Both the position numbers and the translations under genes were made by a program. A DNA stretch of 64,000 nt from positions 3,038,001 to 3,102,000 of the forward strand of contig NZ_CP072852.1 in assembly GCF_017948265.1 (NCBI RefSeq), written 5' to 3'. This document shows, in pieces, positions 1-8,261 of this stretch (positions within the stretch are counted from its first letter, which is position 1; each line of letters starts with the position of its first letter). The notes under the pieces were generated by a model. The model was not told the DNA's origin. It saw nothing but the letters and a program-made list of their open reading frames with translations, and ran no database searches. This stretch comes from Rhodoferax sp. PAMC 29310. GTDB taxonomy: Bacteria; Pseudomonadota; Gammaproteobacteria; Burkholderiales; Burkholderiaceae_C.

Positions 1-531
1 CTCAAAGCCGAATCTGGCCACTACACGGCCCGGCGCATGCGCAAAGTCTTCGGTTGCAAAGGGGGCATGCGCTACTACGATGCAGCCAAAGACGACGGCA
101 AGAAGGGCCGACTGCGCGACAAGCTCTGGAGCGAAGAGGCCAAATACGCCGGAAATGCGATGAACCTGCTCTCCTACGCCTACGCATCGCGCATGGGAAA
201 TGGCAACGAGGCCTCGGGTGACGGGTACCGGTACCGCGGCCGCGGCTTGATGCAGCTGACCGGAAAGGAGAATTACAGCAATTTCACGGCGTTCCACAAC
301 CGGAGGTTGCCGGGCGATCCGCAGGACTTCGTCGCCAACCCCGATCTGCTCTCGACCGAACTGAAATACGGCGTCGAGTGCGCGTTCTTTTTCTGGAATA
401 TCCGCGACATCAACGACGCAGCCGACCGTGACGACGTCAAAGCGGTGACGAAACTGATCAATGGCGGGGTCAACGGCTTGCCCGACCGACAGCGGCGCCT
501 TGCACGGGTCCGCGAGTTGCTCGGGATTTAG
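1..531 (+). CDS. GH19 chitinase/lysozyme-like domain protein, 5' end outside window
   Basis: The reading frame is open from the first base, so the start lies upstream; 176 residues are visible. The fold signature of glycoside hydrolase family 19 is clear: an ESGHY segment at the very start, then YRGRGLMQLTGKENY in the middle, which matches the family's GRG-QLTG-NY core, and a C-terminal LINGG segment. Family members cleave beta-1,4 bonds of chitin or peptidoglycan. In proteobacteria this domain is often found in phage endolysins and in type VI secretion effectors. The neighbours, a small protein starting 2 bases after the stop and a lipase-like gene, fit an effector cassette, but the upstream partner is out of view. 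Substrate is not proven. Confidence 0.85.
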   Translation, partial: LKAESGHYTARRMRKVFGCKGGMRYYDAAKDDGKKGRLRDKLWSEEAKYAGNAMNLLSYAYASRMGNGNEASGDGYRYRGRGLMQLTGKENYSNFTAFHNRRLPGDPQDFVANPDLLSTELKYGVECAFFFWNIRDINDAADRDDVKAVTKLINGGVNGLPDRQRRLARVRELLGI

Positions 532-532
532 C

Positions 533-853
533 GTGCGCGGGTTGTTCATCGCCACGGGCAGCATTGAACTGGTGCACCCCGACAGTAGCGGCAGCGGGGG
601 GTTTTCCTTGGCGAACACGCCGCTGTATGGCGGCGGGATGACCAGCGTTCATTTCACTCGCAGCGGATACGACTATGCCGTCTTCGCCCGGGTGGGCCGT
701 GCGCCGGGGAACGGCCAGGCCTCCGACCCAGTGTTCGAGGATGGCGTCACGGTCTCGCGCGACGGTCAGCATCTCAGCACCCGAATCTGCGACGACGGCG
801 GCGCGGGGCTCCAGCAGGACATCCGGTGGCTGCCACGGCGCGGCGGCAACTGA
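533..853 (+). CDS. small hypothetical protein after the GH19 gene, possible inhibitor/immunity protein
   Basis: A 106-residue frame starts with GTG one base after the GH19 stop codon. An upstream ATG at 461 exists but would overlap the GH19 gene by 71 bases. The product has the pattern YDYAVFARVGR, then FEDGVTVSRDGQHLSTRICDD, ordinary hydrophobic/polar spacing and host-like codon use. I see no clear signal peptide, membrane segment or catalytic motif. I do not recognise the family with certainty. Small proteins placed directly behind cell-wall hydrolases are often their inhibitors (immunity proteins), and that is the best contextual guess. The lack of a signal peptide argues against a periplasmic inhibitor unless the true start differs. 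Confidence 0.5.
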   Translation: MRGLFIATGSIELVHPDSSGSGGFSLANTPLYGGGMTSVHFTRSGYDYAVFARVGRAPGNGQASDPVFEDGVTVSRDGQHLSTRICDDGGAGLQQDIRWLPRRGGN

Positions 854-937
854 ATCGAGCCGGCGCCCGTCGCACCCGGCGACGACACGGCGCCATAGAA
901 CCATTGGACTGTACTTGTTGAAACCCAGGAGGCACCC

Positions 938-2464
938 ATGAAAAACAATGCAAGCACGTGTCCATGTGCGAACGAAACCGCCGAAGAACTTGCCGCCAGC
1001 CCTGCGCCGGACCGTGTGGTAACGCTTGTGCATGGCACCTTCGCACGCCACGCGCCGTGGATGCGAGAGGGTACTTTGTGGCAGGGGTTCCAGCCGAATC
1101 CCGGCGATCCGGATGCGCTACCGGGCAGGACACTGTTCAGCCGCTTTTGCTGGTCCGGCGCCAACACGCACACCGACCGCCTCACTGCAGGCGACGCCCT
1201 GCATGCGCACCTTGATGGGCTGACGACGAAGTTCCCGCACGCCAAGCACTTCGTCATTGGCCACAGCCACGGCGGCAACGTCATGTTGTATGCGCTGAAG
1301 GATCCGTCCTTGGCCGACCGGATCGCTGGCCTTGTCACGCTGGCCACGCCGTTCATCACGGTGCGTAGGAGAAAACTCCATCCTCTGGTGTTAACCGGGA
1401 TCTTGACGATATGCCTGCTCGGGACCGTCGAAGCAGCCCTCCAGTTTGCGCATGCTAATGAACGGTCCCTGAAAGTTGTGGTTGCAACGAACAACATGAA
1501 TCTCCTGGCTCAGCAATCGGTGATCTTGATGCCGAAGGCTGGAGCCGAAGCGACGCCTGAGGCGAAAGGCAAATCGAAGGAGGCTGAAGCGGCTGCGGTC
1601 GTCGCCAAGGCAGCGGTCGCCGAGGCCAACCGATTCCAGGCGGGATGGTGGATCGCGAGCGTGATGCTTCTTTGGCTTTTCGCGTCCATGGCCTCCGCCT
1701 TGCGGTATCGGGGCAAAGCGTTCGGATGGCAAGACCTGACGGCGTTGATTCTGCGAAGTGGCGCCGAGCCCATCGTGGCACGGGAACTGGATCGCTTGCG
1801 TCTGACACCGGAGACGGACGCCGCCCGCAAAAAACTGTCCGACAAGTTACTCGTGGCCCGCCCGATCGGCGACGAGGCCGCGATGTCTTTGGTGGCGTCG
1901 CAGTTCTTCTCCTGGGTGCAGAACCACATCCTGACGATGCTCAGCGCGTCCATGGGCCGGTTCTGGAAGCTCGGGTGGTTCTCGTGGCTGCCGAAAGTCG
2001 TCGTCGCCGCCGCACTGCTGTTCGTCGTGGCCATGGTGCTGCCGAACACGGTCGATGCGTTCTTTGTGCTTGGCGAAGCACCCTGGGTCAACGGCCTGTT
2101 CGGCGTCCATTGGATTCTTCGAGACGTGACACTGGTGGCGATCGTGATGTTCTCAGCGGTCTCCGTCGTCTACGGTTTGCTGTGTCTGATCGGGCTGCTG
2201 GTCCTGGCCGCGGCGGCCCTGCCATTCGGCCTGGATGCGCTGTTCTGGAACCACTACTTCTCGACCACGGCAGAGTCGTCGCCACCCGGCACAGCACGCG
2301 TATTCCTGCAGTCGCCACCACCAGGCACAGGTGAGCCAGGCCTTGTGCACAGCGGCATCTACAGCGACACCAAGGTCATCAATGCCATCGTGGACTGGAT
2401 CAGGGAGCGCGAGGCCGCGATAGACAGAACGGCGAATGCAGGGAGTTCGGTTGCGAGCCGCTAG
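938..2464 (+). CDS. membrane-associated alpha/beta hydrolase (lipase-like)
   Basis: This is a 508-residue protein with AGGAGG about 5 bases before the ATG. The N-terminal third is an alpha/beta hydrolase: VVTLVHGTFA near residue 30 is the oxyanion-side HG motif, and VIGHSHGGN near residue 108 is the nucleophile elbow GxSxGG with serine as nucleophile. Hydrophobic segments follow near residues 147-165, 235-253, 345-370 and 400-430, with an alanine/glutamate-rich stretch between the first two. This layout suggests an esterase or lipase anchored to or inserted into membranes. The GH19 neighbour and the membrane segments resemble type VI lipase effectors. An endogenous membrane lipase is equally possible. 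Confidence 0.7.
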   Translation: MKNNASTCPCANETAEELAASPAPDRVVTLVHGTFARHAPWMREGTLWQGFQPNPGDPDALPGRTLFSRFCWSGANTHTDRLTAGDALHAHLDGLTTKFPHAKHFVIGHSHGGNVMLYALKDPSLADRIAGLVTLATPFITVRRRKLHPLVLTGILTICLLGTVEAALQFAHANERSLKVVVATNNMNLLAQQSVILMPKAGAEATPEAKGKSKEAEAAAVVAKAAVAEANRFQAGWWIASVMLLWLFASMASALRYRGKAFGWQDLTALILRSGAEPIVARELDRLRLTPETDAARKKLSDKLLVARPIGDEAAMSLVASQFFSWVQNHILTMLSASMGRFWKLGWFSWLPKVVVAAALLFVVAMVLPNTVDAFFVLGEAPWVNGLFGVHWILRDVTLVAIVMFSAVSVVYGLLCLIGLLVLAAAALPFGLDALFWNHYFSTTAESSPPGTARVFLQSPPPGTGEPGLVHSGIYSDTKVINAIVDWIREREAAIDRTANAGSSVASR

Positions 2465-2541
2465 GCAATACCGGCAGCTTTGGTGTCGTCGCCGTTATCA
2501 CGGTGAATTGCGTGGCGGTGGTTGAGATTTCAGCGCATGAA

Positions 2542-2566
2542 TCGCTATTGTTTCAATAGCTGAAAG
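2542..2566. repeat. dispersed short repeat copy (intergenic)
   Basis: The 210-base gap between the lipase-like gene and the histidine kinase, which converge here, holds a short inverted motif, CTATTG then CAATAG, continuing into AATAGCTG. It matches the core of the dispersed repeat seen at several other places in this window. No gene or clear terminator was found in the gap. Confidence 0.45.
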
Positions 2567-2674
2567 TGCCTTTCCCTCTAAGGATGAAGGCATAAAAATC
2601 CTAAGAGATTGCCATGGGCACTCGCGAGGGGAAAGGGATGCCATTACCCTCCTTTGAAGTGCCTGTCTCGTCGC

Positions 2675-4045
2675 TCACGCCGCCGACAAAACCAAGTCCA
2701 ACTGCGCGCCACCGGAGGACGCACGCGACACGGTCAGCATGCCGTGGTGGCTGGCCACCAGGTCGCGAACAACGGACAGGCCAATTCCATGGCCAGGCAC
2801 CTGCTCGTCCAAGCGTACCCGGCGCTGCTGCAGCACGGCCTGTGGGTCGTCAAAGCCGGGGCCATCATCCGTGACCCGCACATGCAGGCGCTGGTCTTGC
2901 GTCCAGATTTTGACCATGACCTGCTGGCGCGCCCACTTGGCGGCGTTGTCCAGCACATTGCCCAGCATCTCAAAGGCATCTCCTTCGTCGATCCGCCAAG
3001 TCAGGTCTGCCGGGCAGTCGACGACCCAGCTCAAATGTTTGTCGGCATAGACCTTGTCCAAACTGGCCTGAATTCGCGAGACCACGGGTGCCAGAACCAG
3101 ATGCGGGGCGAAACGGGCCGCCCCGCTGGCGCCAGCGCGGCCCAGCTGGTGCACCACGATGTCGTCCATGCGTGCTACTTGCTGCGCGACCAAAGCGGGC
3201 AGTTCCTGCGGTGCGTCCAGAGACGCCCGCATGACGGCCAGTGGCGTCTTCAGGCTGTGGGCCAAGTCGTCCAGCGCGTCCTTGAAGCGGGTTTGGCGGG
3301 CGCGCTCTTGCGCCATCAAGCCATTGAGGTTTTGAGTCAGGCCATTGAGCTCACGCGGGTAGCGCCCTTCCAGCTGAGTTTGGGTGCCTTGCTCAATGTG
3401 TTGAACCTCTCGTGCCATTTGGCGCAGCGGCGCCAAGCCCCAGCGCAACAAAACGATTTGGGTAAGCAGCAGCAAAACACCTGTGCCGCCCAGCCACAGC
3501 CAGAGTGTTCGCTTGAAGGCGCCCAGTTCCCGGTCAAACGCTGCCTTGTCTTCCAGCACAGAGATCACCAGCGGCGAGGCCCGGTTGTTGACGGTCCAGG
3601 TCACGGCGTAGGTGGCGGCCAGATAGGCACGGCCGGTTTTGGCAGGGCTGCCACCCGCCAAGGGGGATGCAGCAATGGTGTCAAAACGCCATTGCCCCGG
3701 CGCTTGAACACGCTGAAAAGGTGGGGTGAGGCCGACGGTCGACGTCGACTGCCAAGTCTCATTGTGGTCCGGGTTGACGATCTGCGCGTAGAGCCCGGAT
3801 GCGGGCAGCGAGAGGCGAGGCTCTGCCAAGGCTGGCGGCATGACCAGCGCGCCTTGGGCGTCCAACTCGGCACCTGCCATCAACAGGTAGACGGTGGTTT
3901 GCAGGCGGGCAAAGCGGGCGGCTTGCACACTGTCTTCATATGCTTTTTGAACGGCCCAGCCGGCAGCGGCCAAAAACGCCAGCAAGACCAGCGTGCCGCC
4001 CCAGATGAGGCGGGCCCGGATGGACAGCGGCGCTTTTATTGCCAT
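2675..4045 (-). CDS. PhoQ-like sensor histidine kinase
   Basis: A 456-residue membrane sensor kinase. TM1 is near residues 12-30, followed by a periplasmic domain of about 150 residues and TM2 near 180-200. The dimerisation/phosphoacceptor motif LAHSLKTPL places the histidine at residue 263, and the ATP-binding N, G1 (DDGPGF) and G2 (GHGIGLSVV) boxes follow. The order and the HSLKTPL motif are typical of the PhoQ/QseC-like group. It overlaps the end of the response regulator gene by 10 bases, so the two are translated together; a PepSY gene leads the operon. The signal is probably an envelope or cation stress, which is inferred from family only. Confidence 0.9.
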   Translation of the reverse strand: MAIKAPLSIRARLIWGGTLVLLAFLAAAGWAVQKAYEDSVQAARFARLQTTVYLLMAGAELDAQGALVMPPALAEPRLSLPASGLYAQIVNPDHNETWQSTSTVGLTPPFQRVQAPGQWRFDTIAASPLAGGSPAKTGRAYLAATYAVTWTVNNRASPLVISVLEDKAAFDRELGAFKRTLWLWLGGTGVLLLLTQIVLLRWGLAPLRQMAREVQHIEQGTQTQLEGRYPRELNGLTQNLNGLMAQERARQTRFKDALDDLAHSLKTPLAVMRASLDAPQELPALVAQQVARMDDIVVHQLGRAGASGAARFAPHLVLAPVVSRIQASLDKVYADKHLSWVVDCPADLTWRIDEGDAFEMLGNVLDNAAKWARQQVMVKIWTQDQRLHVRVTDDGPGFDDPQAVLQQRRVRLDEQVPGHGIGLSVVRDLVASHHGMLTVSRASSGGAQLDLVLSAA

Positions 4046-4707
4046 GTGAAGCGGTAGCCGCGACCGCGCAGGGTTTCAATGGGCGGCAGCGCACCGCCGG
4101 GGTCCAGCTTGCGCCGCAAGCGCCCGACCAACACCTCCAGCACATTGCTGTCACGGTCCTCGTCGCGCGGATAGAGGTAGTCCGACAACTCTTGCTTGCT
4201 CACCACGCGGGCGCGCTCGCGCACCAGGAATTCCAGCACGCGGTACTCAAAGGTCGTCAAGTCCAGCGCCAACGCGTTCAAACGGGCGGTTTGCGCTGAA
4301 AAATCAATGCTCAAGGCACCCAGCGTGAGTACATCCGAGGTGGCCTTGAGGGCCCGGCGCAGCAGGGCTTTGACCCGTGCCGCCAGTTCCGGGTACTCAA
4401 AGGGTTTGACCAAATAGTCGTCGGCCCCGGCTTCCAGCCCCAACACCTTGTCTTGCCAGCTGCCGCGTGCGGTCAAAACCAGAATGGGCAGGGTGCGACC
4501 CTCGGCGCGCAGTGTTTGCACCACGGTGATGCCGTTGACCTTGGGCAAGCCCAGGTCAATGATGGCCATGTCAAACGGGTACTCACGGGCCTGAAACAGG
4601 CCGTCCTCGCCATCAAATGCCAAGTCCACCCGGTGACCTTCGGCCTCCAGCTGGCGTTCAAGGCTCAGCCGCAGCACGGCATCGTCTTCGATCAGTAGCA
4701 ATCGCAT
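4036..4707 (-). CDS. OmpR/PhoP-family response regulator
   Basis: A 223-residue two-domain regulator. The receiver has acidic residues IEDD at 6-9, phosphoacceptor D51 in IIDLGLP and K101 in DYLVKP. The C-terminal winged-helix domain ends with VLEVLVGRLRRKLDP and GRGYRF, typical of the OmpR/PhoB DNA-binding domain. It overlaps the kinase gene and lies 21 bases after the PepSY gene on the same strand. This makes a PepSY-regulator-kinase operon of a kind common in Burkholderiales, where the PepSY protein is often a target or modulator of the same system. Confidence 0.93.
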   Translation of the reverse strand: MRLLLIEDDAVLRLSLERQLEAEGHRVDLAFDGEDGLFQAREYPFDMAIIDLGLPKVNGITVVQTLRAEGRTLPILVLTARGSWQDKVLGLEAGADDYLVKPFEYPELAARVKALLRRALKATSDVLTLGALSIDFSAQTARLNALALDLTTFEYRVLEFLVRERARVVSKQELSDYLYPRDEDRDSNVLEVLVGRLRRKLDPGGALPPIETLRGRGYRFTWQ

Positions 4708-4728
4708 GAGCGGTCTCTCGGAGCGCGG

Positions 4729-4974
4729 CTAAAGCGCTTGCCCGGTGGTGGCGTCCAGCAGCAGCACCCGCACTTCACCCTTGGGCGTGACGACTTTCAC
4801 CCGCCACACCGCGCGGCCGTTGTACTCGCTGCGATCCACCGACAGCACACGCCCGCCACCGGCCTGGCGCGCGGTCGCAGCAGCCGCGTCCCGGCTGAAC
4901 TGCGCCCACGCAGGCGTCGCCAAGGCGGTCAACAGGGCCAAGGTGAAAGGAATCAGGAGTTTCATGGTGGTCAT
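4729..4974 (-). CDS. small secreted PepSY-domain protein
   Basis: An 81-residue protein with an N-terminal signal peptide (a hydrophobic stretch ending in ATPAWAQ) and one PepSY domain covering most of the mature chain, ending GEVRVLLLDATTGQAL. PepSY domains are thought to inhibit or modulate peptidases or sense envelope state. I chose the ATG at 4974; ATGs at 4992 and 4965 are alternatives, and no strong ribosome binding site decides. It is the first gene of the operon with the response regulator and sensor kinase, so it probably acts in the periplasm upstream or downstream of that system. Confidence 0.8.
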   Translation of the reverse strand: MTTMKLLIPFTLALLTALATPAWAQFSRDAAAATARQAGGGRVLSVDRSEYNGRAVWRVKVVTPKGEVRVLLLDATTGQAL

Positions 4975-5027
4975 AGGTGAACTGGCGTGCATGGGCGGTC
5001 ATCCTAACCCCGGCAGCACCGTCAGTG

Positions 5028-5612
5028 CTATTCCTGAATCGGCTCAACCGACACACGCACCTTCAGCCGGTTGCCGGGGTTGTTGCGCATGAAGGTGCTG
5101 TAGTTTTGGCCACGGTACTCGTAGACCACCTGGTAGCCCGTCAGTTCCGACTGGGTCTCGTATACGGTTTGGCAACGATTCCCCTCGCGCCCGCCCGTTT
5201 GATAGACCTGCGCCGGGTAGGCCGGAGGCGGTGCCGGTCGGGCGTTGCGGTTGTCCAGATGGTCACCCGCAAACGCACCCAGCACCGCGCCTATGGCGGT
5301 GGCCGCCACTTTGCCGTTGCCGGCCCCTACTTGATTTCCCAATACGCCGCCAGCGAGGCCGCCCACAATGGCGCCGCCGTAACGGCGCTCGGCGTCCTGA
5401 TTGCGTTCCTGGTATTGCTCCTGCTCCTGGTAAACCTGGCTGTGGCGCCCCCCGCGCTCAGGTTGCCAACGGTTGGTGCACTCTTGGCGCGGCACACGGG
5501 TGGTCTCGTACTGGGGCTCGGCACTGCGCACGCGGGCGGTGTCGATCATGGTCTGGGCTTGCACACTCAAGACGCCGGTGAGCAGAACAGTGGCAGTTAA
5601 AAGTTGCTTCAT
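5028..5612 (-). CDS. glycine-zipper 2TM domain protein (17-kDa surface antigen type)
   Basis: A 194-residue protein with a signal peptide of about 20 residues ending VQA. The central block GGAIVGGLAGGVLGNQVG and the following GKVAATAIGAVLGAFAG are paired glycine zippers, typical of the SlyB/Rickettsia 17-kDa antigen family of outer-membrane proteins. The signal end lacks the lipobox cysteine, so it is probably not a lipoprotein. GGAGTG lies just before the ATG at 5612; the ATG two codons upstream is less well placed. It is divergent from the hemolysin III gene. The function is likely envelope integrity. Confidence 0.85.
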   Translation of the reverse strand: MKQLLTATVLLTGVLSVQAQTMIDTARVRSAEPQYETTRVPRQECTNRWQPERGGRHSQVYQEQEQYQERNQDAERRYGGAIVGGLAGGVLGNQVGAGNGKVAATAIGAVLGAFAGDHLDNRNARPAPPPAYPAQVYQTGGREGNRCQTVYETQSELTGYQVVYEYRGQNYSTFMRNNPGNRLKVRVSVEPIQE

Positions 5613-5775
5613 AAACACTCCTTCGGTTGGTATGAAAGTGAGTGTGCAAGCGCCTGCCTGAACCGAAGCTGAACAAACTGCAAATAGCCACCTGCACCCG
5701 CTATCCGTCCCGGGTTGCCACGGTCGTCAACAATTTGTCACAGCACGGTCACACCCACCTGACACAATCCGCCAC

Positions 5776-6411
5776 ATGACCGACCGACCGCAAAGCCTGG
5801 GGGAAGAAATCGCCAACAGCGTGAGCCACGGCGTCGCCCTGCTGGCGGCCATTGCGGCCGTGCCCTTTCTGGTGACCGCAGCCCGCCCGCTCAGCACGCT
5901 GAGCTTTATTGGCACCCTGGTGTTTGCGGCGACCATGGTGCTGCTTTATCTGGCCTCCACGCTGTACCACGCTTTGCCCAGCGGCCGCACCAAGGCCCTG
6001 TTCCTGAAACTTGACCACGGCGCGATTTACCTCTTTATCGCCGGTAGCTACACCCCGTTTGCCTTGGGCGCCCTGGGCGGGCCTTGGGGCTGGACCCTGT
6101 TTGGCGTGATCTGGTCGTTGGCCGCCATGGGTATTGCGCTGAAGGCGTTTGACCAGTTGACTCACCCCTGGTGGTCCACCGGGCTTTACCTGGCCATGGG
6201 CTGGTTGGTGGTGGTGGCCGCTGTGCCGTTGATCGAACGCGTGCCCCTGCCCGGCCTCTTGTGGCTGCTGGCCGGCGGCCTGGCCTACACCGTAGGCGTT
6301 GTTTTTTTTGTACTGGATTCCCGAATTCGGTACTCCCATGCCGTGTGGCATGGCTTTGTGGCCACCGGAACCGCTTGTCACTTTTTCGCGGTGCTGGACT
6401 ACGCGGCTTGA
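5776..6411 (+). CDS. hemolysin III / TrhA family membrane protein (PAQR superfamily)
   Basis: A 211-residue seven-helix membrane protein. Conserved family features are SHGVALL near residue 17, SxLYH (ASTLYHAL) near 61, KLDHGAIYLFIAGSYTPF near 80 and the C-terminal histidines in YSHAVWHGFVATGTACHFF. In the PAQR superfamily these serine, aspartate and histidine residues form a metal site facing the cytoplasm. Despite the name, bacterial members such as TrhA are linked to membrane fluidity and lipid homeostasis, not to haemolysis. It stands alone on the plus strand and a small unknown gene follows 42 bases later. Confidence 0.9.
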   Translation: MTDRPQSLGEEIANSVSHGVALLAAIAAVPFLVTAARPLSTLSFIGTLVFAATMVLLYLASTLYHALPSGRTKALFLKLDHGAIYLFIAGSYTPFALGALGGPWGWTLFGVIWSLAAMGIALKAFDQLTHPWWSTGLYLAMGWLVVVAAVPLIERVPLPGLLWLLAGGLAYTVGVVFFVLDSRIRYSHAVWHGFVATGTACHFFAVLDYAA

Positions 6412-6453
6412 CCGTGTGGTTCGCGCTCTTTTCACGGTCTTCAGGAGACACCC

Positions 6454-6648
6454 ATGCACAAGCACCTACAAAACCTTCAACGACTTTGTCAAAAAATGCA
6501 AACCCGCTACGGCGAAGACGATGACCTGGTGATACAGCTCAAGCAGGAAATGGCCGCCTTTGAGGCCAAAGCCGCCAAGGACTCGCAAGCCATCAACAAG
6601 GGGCGGCGTCATCTTGACCTCACCCAGGCCGCCCACGCCCTTCATTGA
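6454..6648 (+). CDS. small hypothetical protein (64 aa)
   Basis: A 64-residue, highly charged protein, probably mostly helical, beginning MHKHLQNLQRLCQKMQTRYG and ending with alanine/leucine/histidine. A good ribosome binding site (AGGAGA) lies 7 bases before the ATG, which supports translation. No motif is recognised. It may be co-transcribed with the hemolysin III gene 42 bases upstream. A strong GC hairpin follows the stop. Confidence 0.65.
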   Translation: MHKHLQNLQRLCQKMQTRYGEDDDLVIQLKQEMAAFEAKAAKDSQAINKGRRHLDLTQAAHALH

Positions 6649-6652
6649 GCCC

Positions 6653-6670
6653 GGGGCGGCAAGCCGCCCC
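6653..6670. terminator. GC-rich hairpin between convergent genes
   Basis: GGGGCGGC, loop AA, GCCGCCCC is a perfect 8-bp stem between the convergent small ORF and the CoA-transferase gene. There is no good U-run on either strand, so it may be only a weak or Rho-assisted terminator. Confidence 0.4.
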
Positions 6671-6685
6671 CCCTTGCCGCGGGCG

Positions 6686-7942
6686 CTAGACGACGCCCGT
6701 GGCGCGCAGGGCAGCCATCTCACTGGCGCCCAGACCCAATTCAGCCAACACCTCGTCGGTGTGCTCGCCTAAACCTGGCGGTGGGCGAATCAGCACCGGT
6801 GGCGTGGCCGTCAAACGCAGAGGGCTGGCCACACCCGCTATGGATTCAATAGCTGTTCTCTCATATAAGTCGGACGCTACAGCCTGTTTTATATGCAAAC
6901 CCCTGGCCTTCACCTGCTCGTCGTCAAAGGCCTGGCCAATGTCATTGATGGGCCCACAGGGCACCGCTTTTTTCTCCAACAGTGCGATCCACTGCGCCGT
7001 CGTTTGGGTGCGGGTGTGCGCCTGCATGGCAGGAATCAACACCTCGCGGTGGCGCACGCGCAAGGTATTGCTGCCAAAGCGGGGGTCTGCGGCCCATTCC
7101 GGGCGCCCGGCGGCCTCGCAAAATCGGGCGAACTGGCCGTCGTTGCCAATGGCCAGCAGCATGGCGCCGTCTTCGGTCGGAAAGTCCTGATAGGGCGCCA
7201 GGCTGGGGTGGCTGTTGCCTTGGCGGTGCGGCACGTTGCCGGTGTTCACAAAGCCCGCCGCTTGGTTGGCCAATATCGCCATGCCGACATCCAGCAAAGC
7301 CATGTCAATGAGTTGCCCCGCCCCGGTGCGGTTGCGCACTTCCAGCGCCGCCAAAATGGCGGAGGTCGCGTAAACGCCGGTGAACAAGTCAGTCAGCGCC
7401 ACGCCCACACGCTGGGGGCCGCCGCCGGGCACGTCGTCCGGGCGGCCGGTGATGCTCATCATGCCGGTCATGGCCTGAATCATCAGGTCGTAACCGGCTC
7501 GCTCGGCGTAGGGGCCGTCTTGCCCAAAGCCGGTGATGGAGCAGTAGATCAATCGTGGGTTGATCTCCTTGAGGTTGGCGTAATCCAGCCCGTAGCTGGC
7601 CAGGCCGCCGACCTTGAAGTTCTCCACCAAAATGTCGCTCCGCAAGGCCATTTGCCGAATCAAGGCCTGGCCTTCGGGCTTGGCCATATCGATCGTGATG
7701 GAGCGCTTGTTGCGGTTGCAGGATGTGAAATAGGTGGCTTGATCGGTGTCGTTGCCTTCAGCATCCTTGAGGAAGGGAGGGCCCCAGTGGCGGGTGTCGT
7801 CACCCGCACCGGGGCGCTCGACCTTGATCACGTCCGCACCGAGATCCGCCAGCATTTGGGTGCACCAGGGGCCGGCGAGCACGCGGGAGAGGTCGAGCAC
7901 TTTGAGGTGGGACAGGGCGCCTAGTTGCTTGGTTTCAGTCAT
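6686..7942 (-). CDS. class III CoA-transferase (CaiB/BaiF), probable glutarate CoA-transferase
   Basis: A 418-residue CaiB/BaiF enzyme, which moves CoA between carboxylic acids in the cytosol. Visible marks are LKVLDLSRVLAGPWCTQML at the N-terminus, GADVIKVERPGAGDDTR, NRNKRSI and the DILVENFKVG segment. The ATG at 7942 fits the family start; an ATG at 7957 adds five residues, and upstream frame extending to 8098 is a shadow over a repeat. Lying beside glutaryl-CoA dehydrogenase and opposite davBA, it most likely activates glutarate using succinyl-CoA. Oddly, residues about 349-367 are encoded by a copy of the dispersed genomic repeat, inserted in frame. Confidence 0.85.
   Translation of the reverse strand: MTETKQLGALSHLKVLDLSRVLAGPWCTQMLADLGADVIKVERPGAGDDTRHWGPPFLKDAEGNDTDQATYFTSCNRNKRSITIDMAKPEGQALIRQMALRSDILVENFKVGGLASYGLDYANLKEINPRLIYCSITGFGQDGPYAERAGYDLMIQAMTGMMSITGRPDDVPGGGPQRVGVALTDLFTGVYATSAILAALEVRNRTGAGQLIDMALLDVGMAILANQAAGFVNTGNVPHRQGNSHPSLAPYQDFPTEDGAMLLAIGNDGQFARFCEAAGRPEWAADPRFGSNTLRVRHREVLIPAMQAHTRTQTTAQWIALLEKKAVPCGPINDIGQAFDDEQVKARGLHIKQAVASDLYERTAIESIAGVASPLRLTATPPVLIRPPPGLGEHTDEVLAELGLGASEMAALRATGVV
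6844..6896. repeat. dispersed repeat copy inside the CoA-transferase gene
   Basis: The plus strand reads TTCAATAGCTG..., then a spacer, then CTACAGCCTGTTTTATATG. This is the outline of the repeat copies at 16201 and 27770. On the minus strand it is read in frame and adds about seven residues compared with what I expect of the family between ARGL and VASPLRL. The reading frame is intact. Confidence 0.55.
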
Positions 7943-8036
7943 TGTTGGGTTGTCCATGCTTTGGTTGCGGGGGTCATGGGATGTTGGCGAGTTGGGACCC
8001 GTGGTGCTTGATACGTTTCGATTCTCGGGAGTTTTT

Positions 8037-8087
8037 CCCCACTCTCTCCCCAACCCTCTCCCGCCCCGCCGGGCGGGAAAGGGAGCC
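8037..8087 (+). repeat. REP-like palindromic element, copy 1
   Basis: The gap between gcdH and the CoA-transferase gene (7943-8388, 446 bases) has no gene. It contains two copies of a GC-rich element that reads CTCCCCAACCCTCTCCCGCC, a CCGCCGGGCGGG palindromic centre, then GGGAGCC. Such elements are widespread extragenic repeats in proteobacteria. This copy lies just upstream of the CoA-transferase start. Confidence 0.7.
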
Positions 8088-8261
8088 AACAGCCACATTT
8101 GGCCGCGTGTTGGAAGTAATTGAGTTCATTCTGAGCTGACAACCAACTTCAAGTGATCGGTATCAGTTATCTGCTCACGTTTTCTGTCCCCGGCTACTTT
8201 TGGCATTGGCTCATCCACATGAACTCAGTCACTTCAAACGGTTGGCCACATTTGGCAGTTC

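Noticed and set aside
2609..4057. 482-residue plus-strand frame opposite the sensor kinase
   Set aside because: It is antisense to the clear histidine kinase at 2675-4045, is rich in Gln/Arg/His as shadow frames are, and has no motif or ribosome binding site.
6893..7924. 343-residue plus-strand frame opposite the CoA-transferase
   Set aside because: Antisense shadow of a conserved enzyme gene; composition is Gly/His/Gln-rich without domain features.
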